A stretch of 64,000 nt of DNA from [Clostridium] ultunense DSM 10521 (GTDB taxonomy: Bacteria; Bacillota; Clostridia; Tissierellales; Tepidimicrobiaceae): contig NZ_AZSU01000001.1 in the NCBI RefSeq assembly GCF_000511955.1, positions 186,650-250,649 on the forward strand, read 5' to 3'. A program made the position numbers and the translations under genes. The notes below the pieces were generated by a model. That model had not been told where the DNA came from. It ran no database searches and saw nothing but the letters and a program-made list of their open reading frames with translations. This document shows positions 56,056-64,000 of this stretch, in pieces; the stretch's first letter is position 1; the number at the start of each line of letters is the position of its first letter.

Positions 56056-59000
56056 ATGATAACTTCTACGATAGTAGTTTCATACATTGCTTCAAAATTT
56101 ATAGATAAATTCATTGAAGACATGGGTTATTGTTTTTTAAAAAAGATTATATTCCCTAAAAAAACATATAAAGGTAGATTGGTATGCATTATCAATAAAA
56201 CAATAGATGAGTATGAAATGAGACACCCATTTTTTCAAGGTGAAGCTAAGTTTCCATTTTATCATTCTCAGATACTGTTTGAAGAATTGAATAATTATGT
56301 ACTTTTTAAAACTAGTTTATCAGATGAAGATTTACTAGGAAAATTTGAAGAGAACCCTCATATTCTTATCCCATCAAAAGAGGAATTAAATACTTTTTAT
56401 AGCTTGTTTGTTAATAATATTAATAATTATAAAGAGCTTGAAGATTTATTTATTGAGGAAAATTATAAATCAAAGATTTTTGATATTCATAATACGTTAA
56501 ATAATCTAGATAAGAAAATAAAACGTATTGAGAAGTCAATAACCTTTAATCCAAATAAAAAATGGTTTATTAAACAAAACCAATCTGCAATACATGATTT
56601 AGGAGAACGATATACTCCAAAAGTTAATTTTGAACTTTCGGATACATTTGTTTTTGATGGAATTGGTCGCTCAGCAAAATTTGAGAGGGAGGCAATTAAA
56701 AGACTAGATAATCTTCTTATCAAAGGGAAGAAAATCCTTATAAAGAGAACTGATATGGCCAACATAAATGAAATAATGGAAAAATTGGAGAAGTATTTTG
56801 ATGAATTATTTAATCGATTTAAGTCGACCAATTTTCAGGGTACTAAGACAATCCCAATCGATTCTTTCTTAGAGATATCTGATAAAATAAGAAAACTAGT
56901 TGAAGAAGCTGAGAGCTATTATCTGGAAGAAGAAAGAAAGGTAGCAAATGAAACAAAAAGCTATAGGACTTATCGTAAATTTGGATCTGAAATAAGAAAC
57001 ATCAGTGATTTTACATATGAACTGATGAGTTTTATTGAATTTATTAATAGTGCTACCTTTCGACTTGCTAATAATCCTATACTGGTTATCGATGGGGAGG
57101 CAGGGATAGGGAAGTCACATATGGTCGGTGATATTGTTTCCAAACGTATGAGTGATGATTATGAAAGTATTTTTATTCTGGGTCAGCACCTCTTGATAGA
57201 TGAAAATCCGTGGACTCAGATATTTAAGATTCTTCAAATCAATTCTAAAACAGAGGAATTTTTAAATACCCTTAATGAACGTGGGGAGAAGTCTAAAAAA
57301 AGGATTATATTATTTATTGATGCGATTAATGAAGGTAGAGGAAGATATTTTTGGCCAAATTTTATTAGAAGTTTTATTTATGAAATTAAAAAATATGAAT
57401 GGCTAGGTTTAGTTGTAACAGTTCGTTCATCATATAAGGCATTAATTTTTCCTGATGATATCTGTGAGGGCATTATCAGTCATACGCTCTATGGTTTTAG
57501 AAATGTTGAATACGAGGCGAGTAGGCTCTTTTTTAATAATTATAAGATAGAATTGCCTAATGTTCCCTTACTATATCACGAGTTTCAAAACCCTCTTTTT
57601 TTAAAGCTCTTCTGTGAGGGAATAAAAAAAGCAGGTTTAAACAGAATACCGGATGGACTTCAAGGGATAACCTCAGTCATAGATTTTTTCTTAAATGGTG
57701 TAAATGAAGTTTTGTCTAAACCAAATTCTGTAGACTATTCGAGCAGTATAAAATTGGTTCAAAGGTCAGTAAATGCCTTAATTCAGTATAAAATCGAAAA
57801 TGATGTATGGTATGTACCATACGAAATTGCCTATGACCTTATTGAAGAGGTAGCCTCAAAATATACTGAAAAAAAAGGATTTATTGAGAACTTAATAGTA
57901 GAGGGAGTATTGTCCAAAAACTTATTTTGGAAATCGAATAACCAATATCAAGAAGGTGTCTACTTTGCTTATGAACGATTTGAGGATCATTTAATGGCAC
58001 AATATTTATTGGAAAAATATCCAAATATTGAAGAAGAGTTTAAAGAAGGCGGTAATCTTTATAAATACATTGATACTGAAAAATCGATATATTCAAATAG
58101 AAGATTGATAGATGCATTTTCAATCCAAGTTCCAGAAATTTATAGTAAAGAGTTATTTGAGTTTATGCCTGATCTTAAGGGGGAATATCCTGTTGTTGAA
58201 TCATTTATTGAAAGTCTACTCTGGCGTAAATTAGATAGTATAAATGATAAACCAATAGCCTATGTAAATAAATTTGTATTTTCTTATAATGGCACTTATG
58301 AATTATTCTGGGAGACAATTCTTTCTGTTGCGGCATTACCAGGTCACTTTTTTAATTCCAAATTTTTGCATAAAAACTTAATGGAATTTTCTATGCAGGA
58401 TAGAGATGCTGAATGGACTGAACTTTTGAAAAATAAATTTAGCGATGAGTCAGCAGTAAAGCGTCTGATTGATTGGGCCTGGAATGAAAATGATAAATCA
58501 TATGTTTCGGATGAGTCAATTGAGCTTGCGAGTATAGCGATAGCATGGTTTCATACTTCAACAAATCGACAGTTGCGTGATTGTTCAACGAAAGCATTAG
58601 TATGCTTATTGCAAGATAGGATAAATGTTTTAATAAGGATCTTGGAAATATTTGAAGATGTAAATGATCCTTATGTATATGAAAGATTATTCGCAGTTGC
58701 TTATGGATGTGTCTTAAGGAGTGAGCAAAAGGATTTATTTGTAGAATTAAGTGAATATATATTTAAAATTATTTTTAAGGACAAAGATGAAGTTTATCCG
58801 CACGTGTTGTTGCGTGATTACGCCCGTGGGATTATAGAATATACGTATTATTTGGGCTATACCCTTTCCTTTGACATTAATTTAGTAAGACCCCCATATA
58901 AGAGTACTTTCTCTACAAAAATACTAACCAATCAAGAAATTGATGCAAAATATAGATTCGATTATAAAAAGAATTTTCCAGACTATTACTGGTCTCAAAA

Positions 59001-60264
59001 TAAAATCCTTAATTCAATGACGACTGAATATGGTAGAGGAACAGGTGGATATGGTGATTTTGGGAGATATACCTTTGAGAGTGCTTTGAGGGCTTGGGAT
59101 GTCAATACAGATGACCTAAGCAATCTTGCAATCGAGTGGATATTTGAGAAGTATGGTTATGATGTTGAAAAACATGGGAAATATGATCGTGATATAGGTT
59201 CATATGGAAGAAGTGCTTCAAGTATCGAACGTATAGGTAAAAAATATCAATGGATAGCTTTATATGAGATGGTTGCACGCGTATCGGATAATTTCAAAAA
59301 ATATGAAGAATACAGTTTTAAAAAAGAAAAAGAAGAACCATATCAAGGACCATGGAGTCCCTATATTAGGGATATAGATCCAACTATGATTATTCATAAA
59401 ACTGGAAGTAATGATGAAGATGTGAATGAAGAATTTTGGTGGCAAACAAGGAGTTCATTCAATTGGGATTGTCCAGATAAAGATTGGTTTAAAAACTCTA
59501 CTGATTTACCGAAGTTTGAAAATCTAATTGAAGTGGAAGATGAACAACGTGAAAAATGGTTAGTTCTTGAGAGTTATCCTGAATGGGCAGAGCCGAAAAA
59601 AATTGGAGAAGAAAGATGGAACTATCCTCATAAGAGATTTTGGACCCAGGTAAGAAGTTATATTGTTAATGAGAAAGATTTTCAGGTATTAAAAGATTGG
59701 GCAGTCCAACAAGATTTTATGGGTAGATGGATGCCTGAAAGTAGTGATAGATATGAAATCTTTAGCAGAGAATACTACTGGTCACAGGCCCACCAATATT
59801 TTACGAATGAATATTATAATGGGCTCGAATGGCGTGATGTTATTGACCCTAATTCAAATCAACATATTGCAAAAGTAATTGTTCCTACTGAATCATTTTT
59901 GTGGGAAGAAGAATTTGATAAATCAAAAGAAGATGCTATCAGATTTCTAAAACCTTGTACAAATATTTATAGAGATATGAATCTAAAATATAGCAGAAAA
60001 GAAGGAGAATTTTTAAATAGCACTAATGAAGTCATTTGTTTTGATACTAGTGTTTATTATAATTCAAAGTCTCATTTATTAATAAGAAAGATTCCTTTCT
60101 TAAAATATTTACAAGAAAACAAGCTAACAATCATATGGACTGTATTAGGTGAGAAGCAAATAATTGGAGGGCATACAAACAATTATGACAGACTAGAGAT
60201 AAATGGGGTGTTTCATTTAGAAGATGCTGAAATTACTGGAGGAATAAATACAAAGAGTACGTAG
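56056..60264 (+). CDS. Large STAND-type P-loop NTPase, probable defence protein
   Basis: A 1402-residue protein. Residues 1-340 have no recognised domain and include coiled-coil segments. The NTPase follows: Walker A GEAGIGKS (347-354) and Walker B LFIDAINE (D422, E426), the hhhhDAxNE form common in STAND/NACHT-like immune ATPases such as Avs proteins. After a winged-helix-like region (~580-690) comes a helical-repeat stretch. The C-terminal half is rich in Trp and contains ERIGKKYQWIALYEMVARVS and GPWSPYIRDIDPT. I recall similar segments in large uncharacterised ATPases. GGAGGAGG supports ATG 56056. The specific family is not certain. Confidence 0.8.
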   Translation: MITSTIVVSYIASKFIDKFIEDMGYCFLKKIIFPKKTYKGRLVCIINKTIDEYEMRHPFFQGEAKFPFYHSQILFEELNNYVLFKTSLSDEDLLGKFEENPHILIPSKEELNTFYSLFVNNINNYKELEDLFIEENYKSKIFDIHNTLNNLDKKIKRIEKSITFNPNKKWFIKQNQSAIHDLGERYTPKVNFELSDTFVFDGIGRSAKFEREAIKRLDNLLIKGKKILIKRTDMANINEIMEKLEKYFDELFNRFKSTNFQGTKTIPIDSFLEISDKIRKLVEEAESYYLEEERKVANETKSYRTYRKFGSEIRNISDFTYELMSFIEFINSATFRLANNPILVIDGEAGIGKSHMVGDIVSKRMSDDYESIFILGQHLLIDENPWTQIFKILQINSKTEEFLNTLNERGEKSKKRIILFIDAINEGRGRYFWPNFIRSFIYEIKKYEWLGLVVTVRSSYKALIFPDDICEGIISHTLYGFRNVEYEASRLFFNNYKIELPNVPLLYHEFQNPLFLKLFCEGIKKAGLNRIPDGLQGITSVIDFFLNGVNEVLSKPNSVDYSSSIKLVQRSVNALIQYKIENDVWYVPYEIAYDLIEEVASKYTEKKGFIENLIVEGVLSKNLFWKSNNQYQEGVYFAYERFEDHLMAQYLLEKYPNIEEEFKEGGNLYKYIDTEKSIYSNRRLIDAFSIQVPEIYSKELFEFMPDLKGEYPVVESFIESLLWRKLDSINDKPIAYVNKFVFSYNGTYELFWETILSVAALPGHFFNSKFLHKNLMEFSMQDRDAEWTELLKNKFSDESAVKRLIDWAWNENDKSYVSDESIELASIAIAWFHTSTNRQLRDCSTKALVCLLQDRINVLIRILEIFEDVNDPYVYERLFAVAYGCVLRSEQKDLFVELSEYIFKIIFKDKDEVYPHVLLRDYARGIIEYTYYLGYTLSFDINLVRPPYKSTFSTKILTNQEIDAKYRFDYKKNFPDYYWSQNKILNSMTTEYGRGTGGYGDFGRYTFESALRAWDVNTDDLSNLAIEWIFEKYGYDVEKHGKYDRDIGSYGRSASSIERIGKKYQWIALYEMVARVSDNFKKYEEYSFKKEKEEPYQGPWSPYIRDIDPTMIIHKTGSNDEDVNEEFWWQTRSSFNWDCPDKDWFKNSTDLPKFENLIEVEDEQREKWLVLESYPEWAEPKKIGEERWNYPHKRFWTQVRSYIVNEKDFQVLKDWAVQQDFMGRWMPESSDRYEIFSREYYWSQAHQYFTNEYYNGLEWRDVIDPNSNQHIAKVIVPTESFLWEEEFDKSKEDAIRFLKPCTNIYRDMNLKYSRKEGEFLNSTNEVICFDTSVYYNSKSHLLIRKIPFLKYLQENKLTIIWTVLGEKQIIGGHTNNYDRLEINGVFHLEDAEITGGINTKST

Positions 60265-60341
60265 GGTCACATGGAGAATAGATAAAAATTAACTGGACTT
60301 GTAGATATATGTAATAGGAAATGTTGTTGCTGTGAATAAAC

Positions 60342-60388
60342 AAAGCGATTGATTTAAGAATAATTTTTCTTAGAGCAATCGCTTTTTT
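60342..60388 (+). terminator. Terminator after the NTPase gene
   Basis: AAAGCGATTG/CAATCGCTTT, with an inner TAAGAA/TTCTTA stem, is followed by T6. The ~145 bases from here to 60535 show no gene. Confidence 0.85.
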
Positions 60389-60535
60389 CTGTGTCTATTT
60401 TCATTTAAATTCCTAAAATCTTTTTAAAATAGCGAATCAAGTGGGCATTATTTTCACTTTTATATATAAGGGAGAAATAAGTAACCTTGGTAGATAAATA
60501 AAATTTTCGCTACAAATTTTAAAGGAGGGGAAAAA

Positions 60536-60679
60536 ATGAATGACATATTAGAATATAGCATCCAACTTGCTATGCTTAGACAATTATTAATAGAAAAACT
60601 AATAGACAAAAGAGAATATTTTAAGATTAAAGAGGTTCTTATGAAAAAATATAATATATCTTCAGATTTGATCTGCTAA
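60536..60679 (+). CDS. Small SHOCT-like protein upstream of the recombinase, 47 residues
   Basis: Reads MNDILEYSIQLAMLRQLLIE, then KLIDKREYFKIKEVLMKKYN, and ends SSDLIC. The helix-turn-helix-like pattern, with LLxxKLIDxxEYxxIKxxLxKKY, resembles SHOCT-type oligomerisation peptides that often precede large serine recombinases. AAAGGAGGGG is an excellent ribosome site. It may assist the recombinase or its regulation; the role is unproven. Confidence 0.75.
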   Translation: MNDILEYSIQLAMLRQLLIEKLIDKREYFKIKEVLMKKYNISSDLIC

Positions 60680-60738
60680 ATTATGCTTAATATGTTAAAG
60701 TAGAACTGTATAAAGGAATACAAAATGGGAGGGATCTT

Positions 60739-62535
60739 ATGAAGAAAGTTGAAGTTATAAAAGGTGGTGGACTTTTAAGTGCTTGTAGAAATGGTATAGA
60801 AATTAATCTTAAAAGAGTTGCAGCTTATTGTAGGGTAAGTACTGATAGTGAAGATCAGCTTCAGAGCTATCACTCTCAAGTAAAATACTATACAGGTTTA
60901 ATCAATGAAAATTCTGACTGGACCATGGCTGGAATTTATGCCGATGAAGCTATTACAGGCACCCAGGTAGATAAAAGACTTGATTTTCAAAGACTGATAA
61001 ATGATTGTATGAATGGAGATATAGATATGGTTATTACGAAATCTATATCTAGGTTTGCTAGAAACACTTTGGATACACTAAAGTATGTGAGACGACTAAA
61101 AGAAATGAATGTAGCAGTATTTTTTGAAGAAGAAAATATTAATACATTGACCATGGATGGTGAACTACTTTTAGTTATACTTAGCTCTGTTGCACAGCAA
61201 GAGGTTGAAAATATTTCAGCTAATGTAAAGAAGGGCTTGAAGATGAAAATGCAAAGAGGAGAGCTAGTTGGTTTTCATGGATGTCTAGGCTATGATTATG
61301 ATAAAGAAACTAAGAGTATTTCAATAAATGAGGATGAAGCCGAAATAGTAAGGTATATATTTAAGAGGTATTTGGAAGGAGCAGGTGGTAGTGTAATAGG
61401 TAGAGAACTAGAAAACCTTGGATATAAATCACCAAGAGATAGTAGCAAATGGTCAGCAACTACTGTCTTAGGAATTATAAAGAATGAAAAATACAAAGGA
61501 GATCTTTTAATGGGAAAGACCTTTACTGTTGACCCTATTACTAAAAGAAGATTAGATAACTTTGGTGAAGAAGATAAATTTTATGTAAAGGAACATCATG
61601 AGCCAATTATAAGTGAAGATGATTTTGATAAAGCTCAAGCAATTAGACTTAGGAGAGCTAAGAATAGAAATACTGTAAAATCAAAAGATGGGAAAAGAGA
61701 AAAATTCAGTAGGAAATATGCTTTTTCTTGCTTACTTGAATGTGGATTCTGTGGCTCAAACTTGTCCAGAAGATCATGGCATAGCAATACAGAATATAAT
61801 AAGGTCATCTGGCAATGTGTAACAGGAACTAAAAAAGGTAAAAGATATTGCCCTAATAGCAAGGGTATAGAGGAAGTTGCAATAGAGAAGGCTTTTCTAG
61901 AGAGTTATAGGCAGCTTACTTCAAACAATAAAGATATTGTAAACAAGTTCTTAGAACTAATAGAATCAACTTTAAATGATAATACACTAGAGAAAAGCAT
62001 TAAGAAATTAGAAAGAGAAATACTTAAAATTTCAAGCAAACAAAATTCTTTAGTTGACTTAAGGCTAGAAGAAAAAATAGATGGTGAGTTATATGAAGAG
62101 AAATACATATCTCTACAGAAGCAATATTCACAGAAAAGCAAGGAAAAAGAAGATCTTGAATTTAACTTAAAAAACAATAATGAAATAAAAAGCAGGATGA
62201 AGACTTTTAAAACCATGCTTGAAGTAAAGGAAGTATTGAAAGAATTTGATAGGTATGTATTTGAAAGTATTGTTGAAAAAGTAATTGTTGGAGAAGTAGA
62301 TAAAAGTGGGAATGTAGATCCATATAAGCTTACCTTTGTATATAAGACTGGTTCTAAGGATGATTTAGATGGAGAGAAGTTTAAGTCATCAAGGAAAAAT
62401 GCTAGTTCTAAAAACAAGATAAGAGTGAAAGGCTCTGCTGAATTGTCTTCCTATACTAATAACTATGTAAACAAATCATGTTCCCATAGTAGTGACACCG
62501 CATGTGGAGTGCGTGGTATTGATGTCAAGGGTTGA
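60739..62535 (+). CDS. Large serine recombinase / integrase
   Basis: A 598-residue site-specific recombinase. The resolvase domain has the nucleophile Ser34 in AAYCRVSTD and conserved Arg in KSISRFARN. The recombinase domain follows (GELVGFHGCLGYDYD), then a zinc ribbon (CGFCGSNLSRRS; later WQC and CPN) and a coiled coil (~400-480). It should integrate and excise the surrounding element. GGGAGGG precedes the ATG. The last ~18 codons (HSSDTACGVRGIDVKG) overlap in the +1 frame an RlmD-like C-terminal coding sequence, so the gene end lies on the attachment site. Confidence 0.95.
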   Translation: MKKVEVIKGGGLLSACRNGIEINLKRVAAYCRVSTDSEDQLQSYHSQVKYYTGLINENSDWTMAGIYADEAITGTQVDKRLDFQRLINDCMNGDIDMVITKSISRFARNTLDTLKYVRRLKEMNVAVFFEEENINTLTMDGELLLVILSSVAQQEVENISANVKKGLKMKMQRGELVGFHGCLGYDYDKETKSISINEDEAEIVRYIFKRYLEGAGGSVIGRELENLGYKSPRDSSKWSATTVLGIIKNEKYKGDLLMGKTFTVDPITKRRLDNFGEEDKFYVKEHHEPIISEDDFDKAQAIRLRRAKNRNTVKSKDGKREKFSRKYAFSCLLECGFCGSNLSRRSWHSNTEYNKVIWQCVTGTKKGKRYCPNSKGIEEVAIEKAFLESYRQLTSNNKDIVNKFLELIESTLNDNTLEKSIKKLEREILKISSKQNSLVDLRLEEKIDGELYEEKYISLQKQYSQKSKEKEDLEFNLKNNNEIKSRMKTFKTMLEVKEVLKEFDRYVFESIVEKVIVGEVDKSGNVDPYKLTFVYKTGSKDDLDGEKFKSSRKNASSKNKIRVKGSAELSSYTNNYVNKSCSHSSDTACGVRGIDVKG

Positions 62536-62542
62536 GAAATAG
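62478..62542 (+). other. Putative right attachment junction (attR) with displaced rlmD 3' end
   Basis: From 62492 the plus-strand frame reads VTPHVECVVLMSRVEK then TAG at 62540-62542, matching the C-terminal tail of RlmD/RumA proteins. It has no upstream rlmD body; it is the expected relic of the host gene end displaced by integration. Confidence 0.65.
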
Positions 62543-62561
62543 AAGGATTACAAATACCTAT

Positions 62562-62640
62562 AAATAAAGGGTTTCCAGACATTGGGTTTTTCTCACGGTT
62601 ACTTTGCCGGAAGAGATAATGTCAGGAACCCCTTATTTTT
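62562..62640 (+). terminator. Imperfect hairpin after the recombinase
   Basis: AAAGGGTTTCCAGAC pairs imperfectly with GTCAGGAACCCCTT and is followed by ATTTTTATTG. A weak terminator is possible. Confidence 0.4.
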
Positions 62641-62676
62641 ATTGTTTGCGGTAATATATCAGATGCCCTGAAAGTG

Positions 62677-62713
62677 ATATGGGACATTGAGATCAGACCT
62701 CACTGTCCCATAT
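62677..62713. repeat. Dispersed ATATGGGACA...TGTCCCATAT hairpin
   Basis: Fifteen-base arms with one mismatch surround an ATCAGAC loop. It shares CTGTCCCATATAT with the hairpin after nifJ at 28656-28688. It sits where the IclR-type pseudogene loses its 5' part. Confidence 0.6.
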
Positions 62714-62723
62714 ATCTGTAAGC

Positions 62724-63124
62724 TTAAAACCCTATCTGGAAAGGTTAAAGAACTTAACAGGGGAAACGGTTAACTTGACGGTTATGGATAATAACCAGAT
62801 AGTTTATATTGCTCAAGCGAAAAGCAATAGATTGGTTAAAATGTTTACAACCATATATACGGAAAATACAATAACGGATAAAGAGGAGCTTATTAAGGAA
62901 CTAGAGGAAATTAGGAAAAAGGCTATGCCTTAGATAATCAGGAAAGGGAGATAGGAGTTAGCTGTATAGCTGCCCCGGTATTCGATTTAAACGGCGATAA
63001 TATTGCCAGCATTACCATATCTGCCCCAACGGCCAGGTTTACAGATGAAAATAAGAGGAAATGGATTAAGATTGTATTACAGATATCTAAAGAGGCAACG
63101 GAGCATCTTAAGACCATAAATTAG
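62724..63124 (+). pseudogene. IclR-family regulator, truncated and frameshifted
   Basis: Only the effector-binding domain remains. The first frame reads LKPYLERLKNLTGETVNLTV and runs to a stop near 62934. Shifting by one base at the run of A before it restores [20 protein letters not shown] and [19 protein letters not shown] to the stop at 63124. Both are typical IclR C-terminal motifs. The segment between KMFTT and YTENTITDKEEL lacks the ~45 residues expected (GKVLLAYL-type region). The DNA-binding N terminus is missing. Confidence 0.8.
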
Positions 63125-63135
63125 CCGCAAGGTTG

Positions 63136-63183
63136 AAAGACTATTCTGATTAGTTTATTAATAATTAAGAATAGTCTTTTTTA
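63136..63183 (+). terminator. Terminator of the former IclR-type gene
   Basis: AAAGACTATTCT/AGAATAGTCTTT with a 20-base loop and a T run. Confidence 0.85.
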
Positions 63184-63249
63184 TTTATAGAGTTAAATTT
63201 TCCATTTTTACTTGACATTATTATAGTCCGTTTCATTCGAAGGAATTTC

Positions 63250-63318
63250 AGTAGGCTGATTAGATCACGAATGCGACGCCGAAGGGAAACAAGAACTTCA
63301 TCGAGAAAGTAGCTTTGT
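63250..63318 (+). promoter_or_regulatory. Possible lysine-riboswitch relic
   Basis: AGGCTGATT...GCGACGCCGAAGGGAAAC recalls the GGCTGA and CGCCGAAG core of lysine riboswitches. The 5' GAGGTGCG and 3' GGAG-GCTAT parts are not visible and no gene follows. TTGACATTATTATAG at 63212 could be an old promoter. The rest of 63319-63560 is AT-rich, with two DnaA-box-like sites (63419-63427 and 63481-63489) and no gene. Confidence 0.25.
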
Positions 63319-63560
63319 TGTTCTTTTATGTAAAGAAATTTGTTTTAGATTTGATTGAAATTGATATTTTGTTTGGTATAATAAAAATAATAGATAGTTG
63401 CAAAATATGATTTTAAAGTTATCCACAGAAAATAGGAGAAAATAGGCAATTAAAAGCTTTTAAACATCTTAAGTTTTCAGATATCCACAAAAAAGGCATA
63501 GCAAAGCAAAGGTTCAATGAAACCTTTTAAAAACTGGTTATCTAGTTTCAGAGATTAAAG

Positions 63561-64000
63561 TTAAGCAATCAAAGATTTAATAGCAAGAGGTTTATCATAA
63601 TTTTTAGACTTAAATATAAGTATAAAAGCAATTAATTGAGAAATACAGGCAAGTAGAATATCTGATTTTAAAGATACTGTATTTCTAACTCTTGATGATT
63701 TAATTTGAATGAAATTCTTAATTTGACAAATGGATCTTTCGCAGATAGTTCTAAGTCTATATAGTTTCTGCCACTTTAAGCTATCACGAGGGATAGAAGA
63801 ATTAAAGCGATAATTATGATGTATAGTAATTTGTTTAATTCTTCCGCATTTTGAACTAGTGCAAGGATTTTCACAATTTAATATATAGCTTAGTTTACCA
63901 TTGATATTAATTTTCTTAGCCTTTGGACATATGTACTTTATTCTATCAGCTCTACCCTTTTCGCGAGTGATACCATCGTAAACCATAGGTAGAGAAGAAT
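63561..64000 (-). CDS. Transposase, C-terminal part, runs off the window
   Basis: The minus-strand frame is open beyond position 64000. The visible ~146 residues carry a Cys pattern (CPKAK, CENPC, CGRI) and the segment IPRDSLKWQKLYRLRTICER typical of DDE transposases of the group with RGSxxWKxLYxxRTSVER, where the final Glu is catalytic. The family (IS1182-like or ISNCY) cannot be settled from the fragment. The end of the insertion sequence is presumably between 63400 and 63560. Confidence 0.8.
   Translation of the reverse strand, partial: SSLPMVYDGITREKGRADRIKYICPKAKKININGKLSYILNCENPCTSSKCGRIKQITIHHNYRFNSSIPRDSLKWQKLYRLRTICERSICQIKNFIQIKSSRVRNTVSLKSDILLACISQLIAFILIFKSKNYDKPLAIKSLIA

Larger units (their letters stand above)
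46750..62542. mobile_element. Putative serine-recombinase integrative element carrying defence genes
   Basis: The block starts at the rlmD 3' end and finishes with a large serine recombinase whose 3' end overlaps a displaced RlmD C-terminal coding tail. rlmD/rumA 3' ends are known insertion sites for serine-recombinase elements in Firmicutes. The cargo is a methyltransferase-like/TRD protein, an unknown protein, a type I restriction system, a STAND-type NTPase and a 47-residue accessory protein. There are no relaxase, type IV secretion or phage structural genes, so it is at most mobilisable. Its exact ends are inferred. Confidence 0.7.

Noticed and set aside
61905..62417. 170-codon minus-strand open frame inside the recombinase gene
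   Set aside because: Ser/Phe-rich shadow of the Lys/Glu-rich coiled coil on the other strand.
1..64000. tRNA and rRNA genes
   Set aside because: Visual search of intergenic regions found no cloverleaf with a GGTTCGAATCC-type T arm and no rRNA signature.

Overview
The window is a chromosomal stretch from a low-GC, Gram-positive anaerobe of the class Clostridia. A Tissierellales-like amino-acid fermenter is my best guess. The signs are AT-rich codon use, AGGAGG-type ribosome sites with frequent TTG starts, a fused pyruvate:ferredoxin oxidoreductase, a Gram-positive HprK/HPr pair, a GrdX protein and a GAAC-N4-GTTC type LexA box. Class-level placement is firm; order-level placement is inference.

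Positions 1-46,790 are mostly core genome. A partial M23 peptidase, a CtpA-like protease, a PDZ membrane protein, uvrB and uvrA keep the Bacillus ftsEX-ctpB-minJ-uvrBA order. Next come a secreted M16C protease, a chemoreceptor with a zinc-binding CZB domain coupled to a STAS protein, OsmC, a B12-type radical SAM protein, an EutH-type permease and an Xaa-Pro aminopeptidase. Then follow uvrC-hprK, nifJ, a solute-binding protein, murB-php-rapZ-yvcK, a Rad52/DdrA-like protein, an M42 peptidase, Nudix, whiA (frameshifted at a run of nine G) and HPr. After an orphan grdX come dnaE, pfkA-pyk, a thioesterase, fxsA and rlmD. DNA repair, envelope growth, glycolysis and carbon-catabolite control dominate.

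Positions ~46,750-62,540 form a probable integrative element in the 3' end of rlmD. It holds a two-gene unit (a methyltransferase-like protein with a degenerate catalytic motif fused to a specificity-type domain, plus a 173-residue unknown). Behind it are hsdM-hsdS-hsdR, a 1402-residue STAND-type NTPase, a 47-residue protein and a large serine recombinase. The last codons of the recombinase overlap, in another frame, a sequence encoding an RlmD C-terminal tail (VTPHVECVVLMSRVEK-stop). This is what an attachment-site junction at rlmD should look like. No conjugation or phage structural genes are visible, so the cargo is purely anti-invader.

Positions 62,540-64,000 are decayed: a dispersed hairpin, an IclR-type pseudogene, a possible riboswitch relic and the C-terminal part of a transposase running off the window.

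Most interesting are the element and its junction, the apparently dead methyltransferase/TRD protein with its unknown partner behind a promoter covered by two matching palindromes, the STAND NTPase, the nested hairpins at 55,700-55,775, and the whiA frameshift. No tRNA, rRNA or CRISPR array was found by eye.
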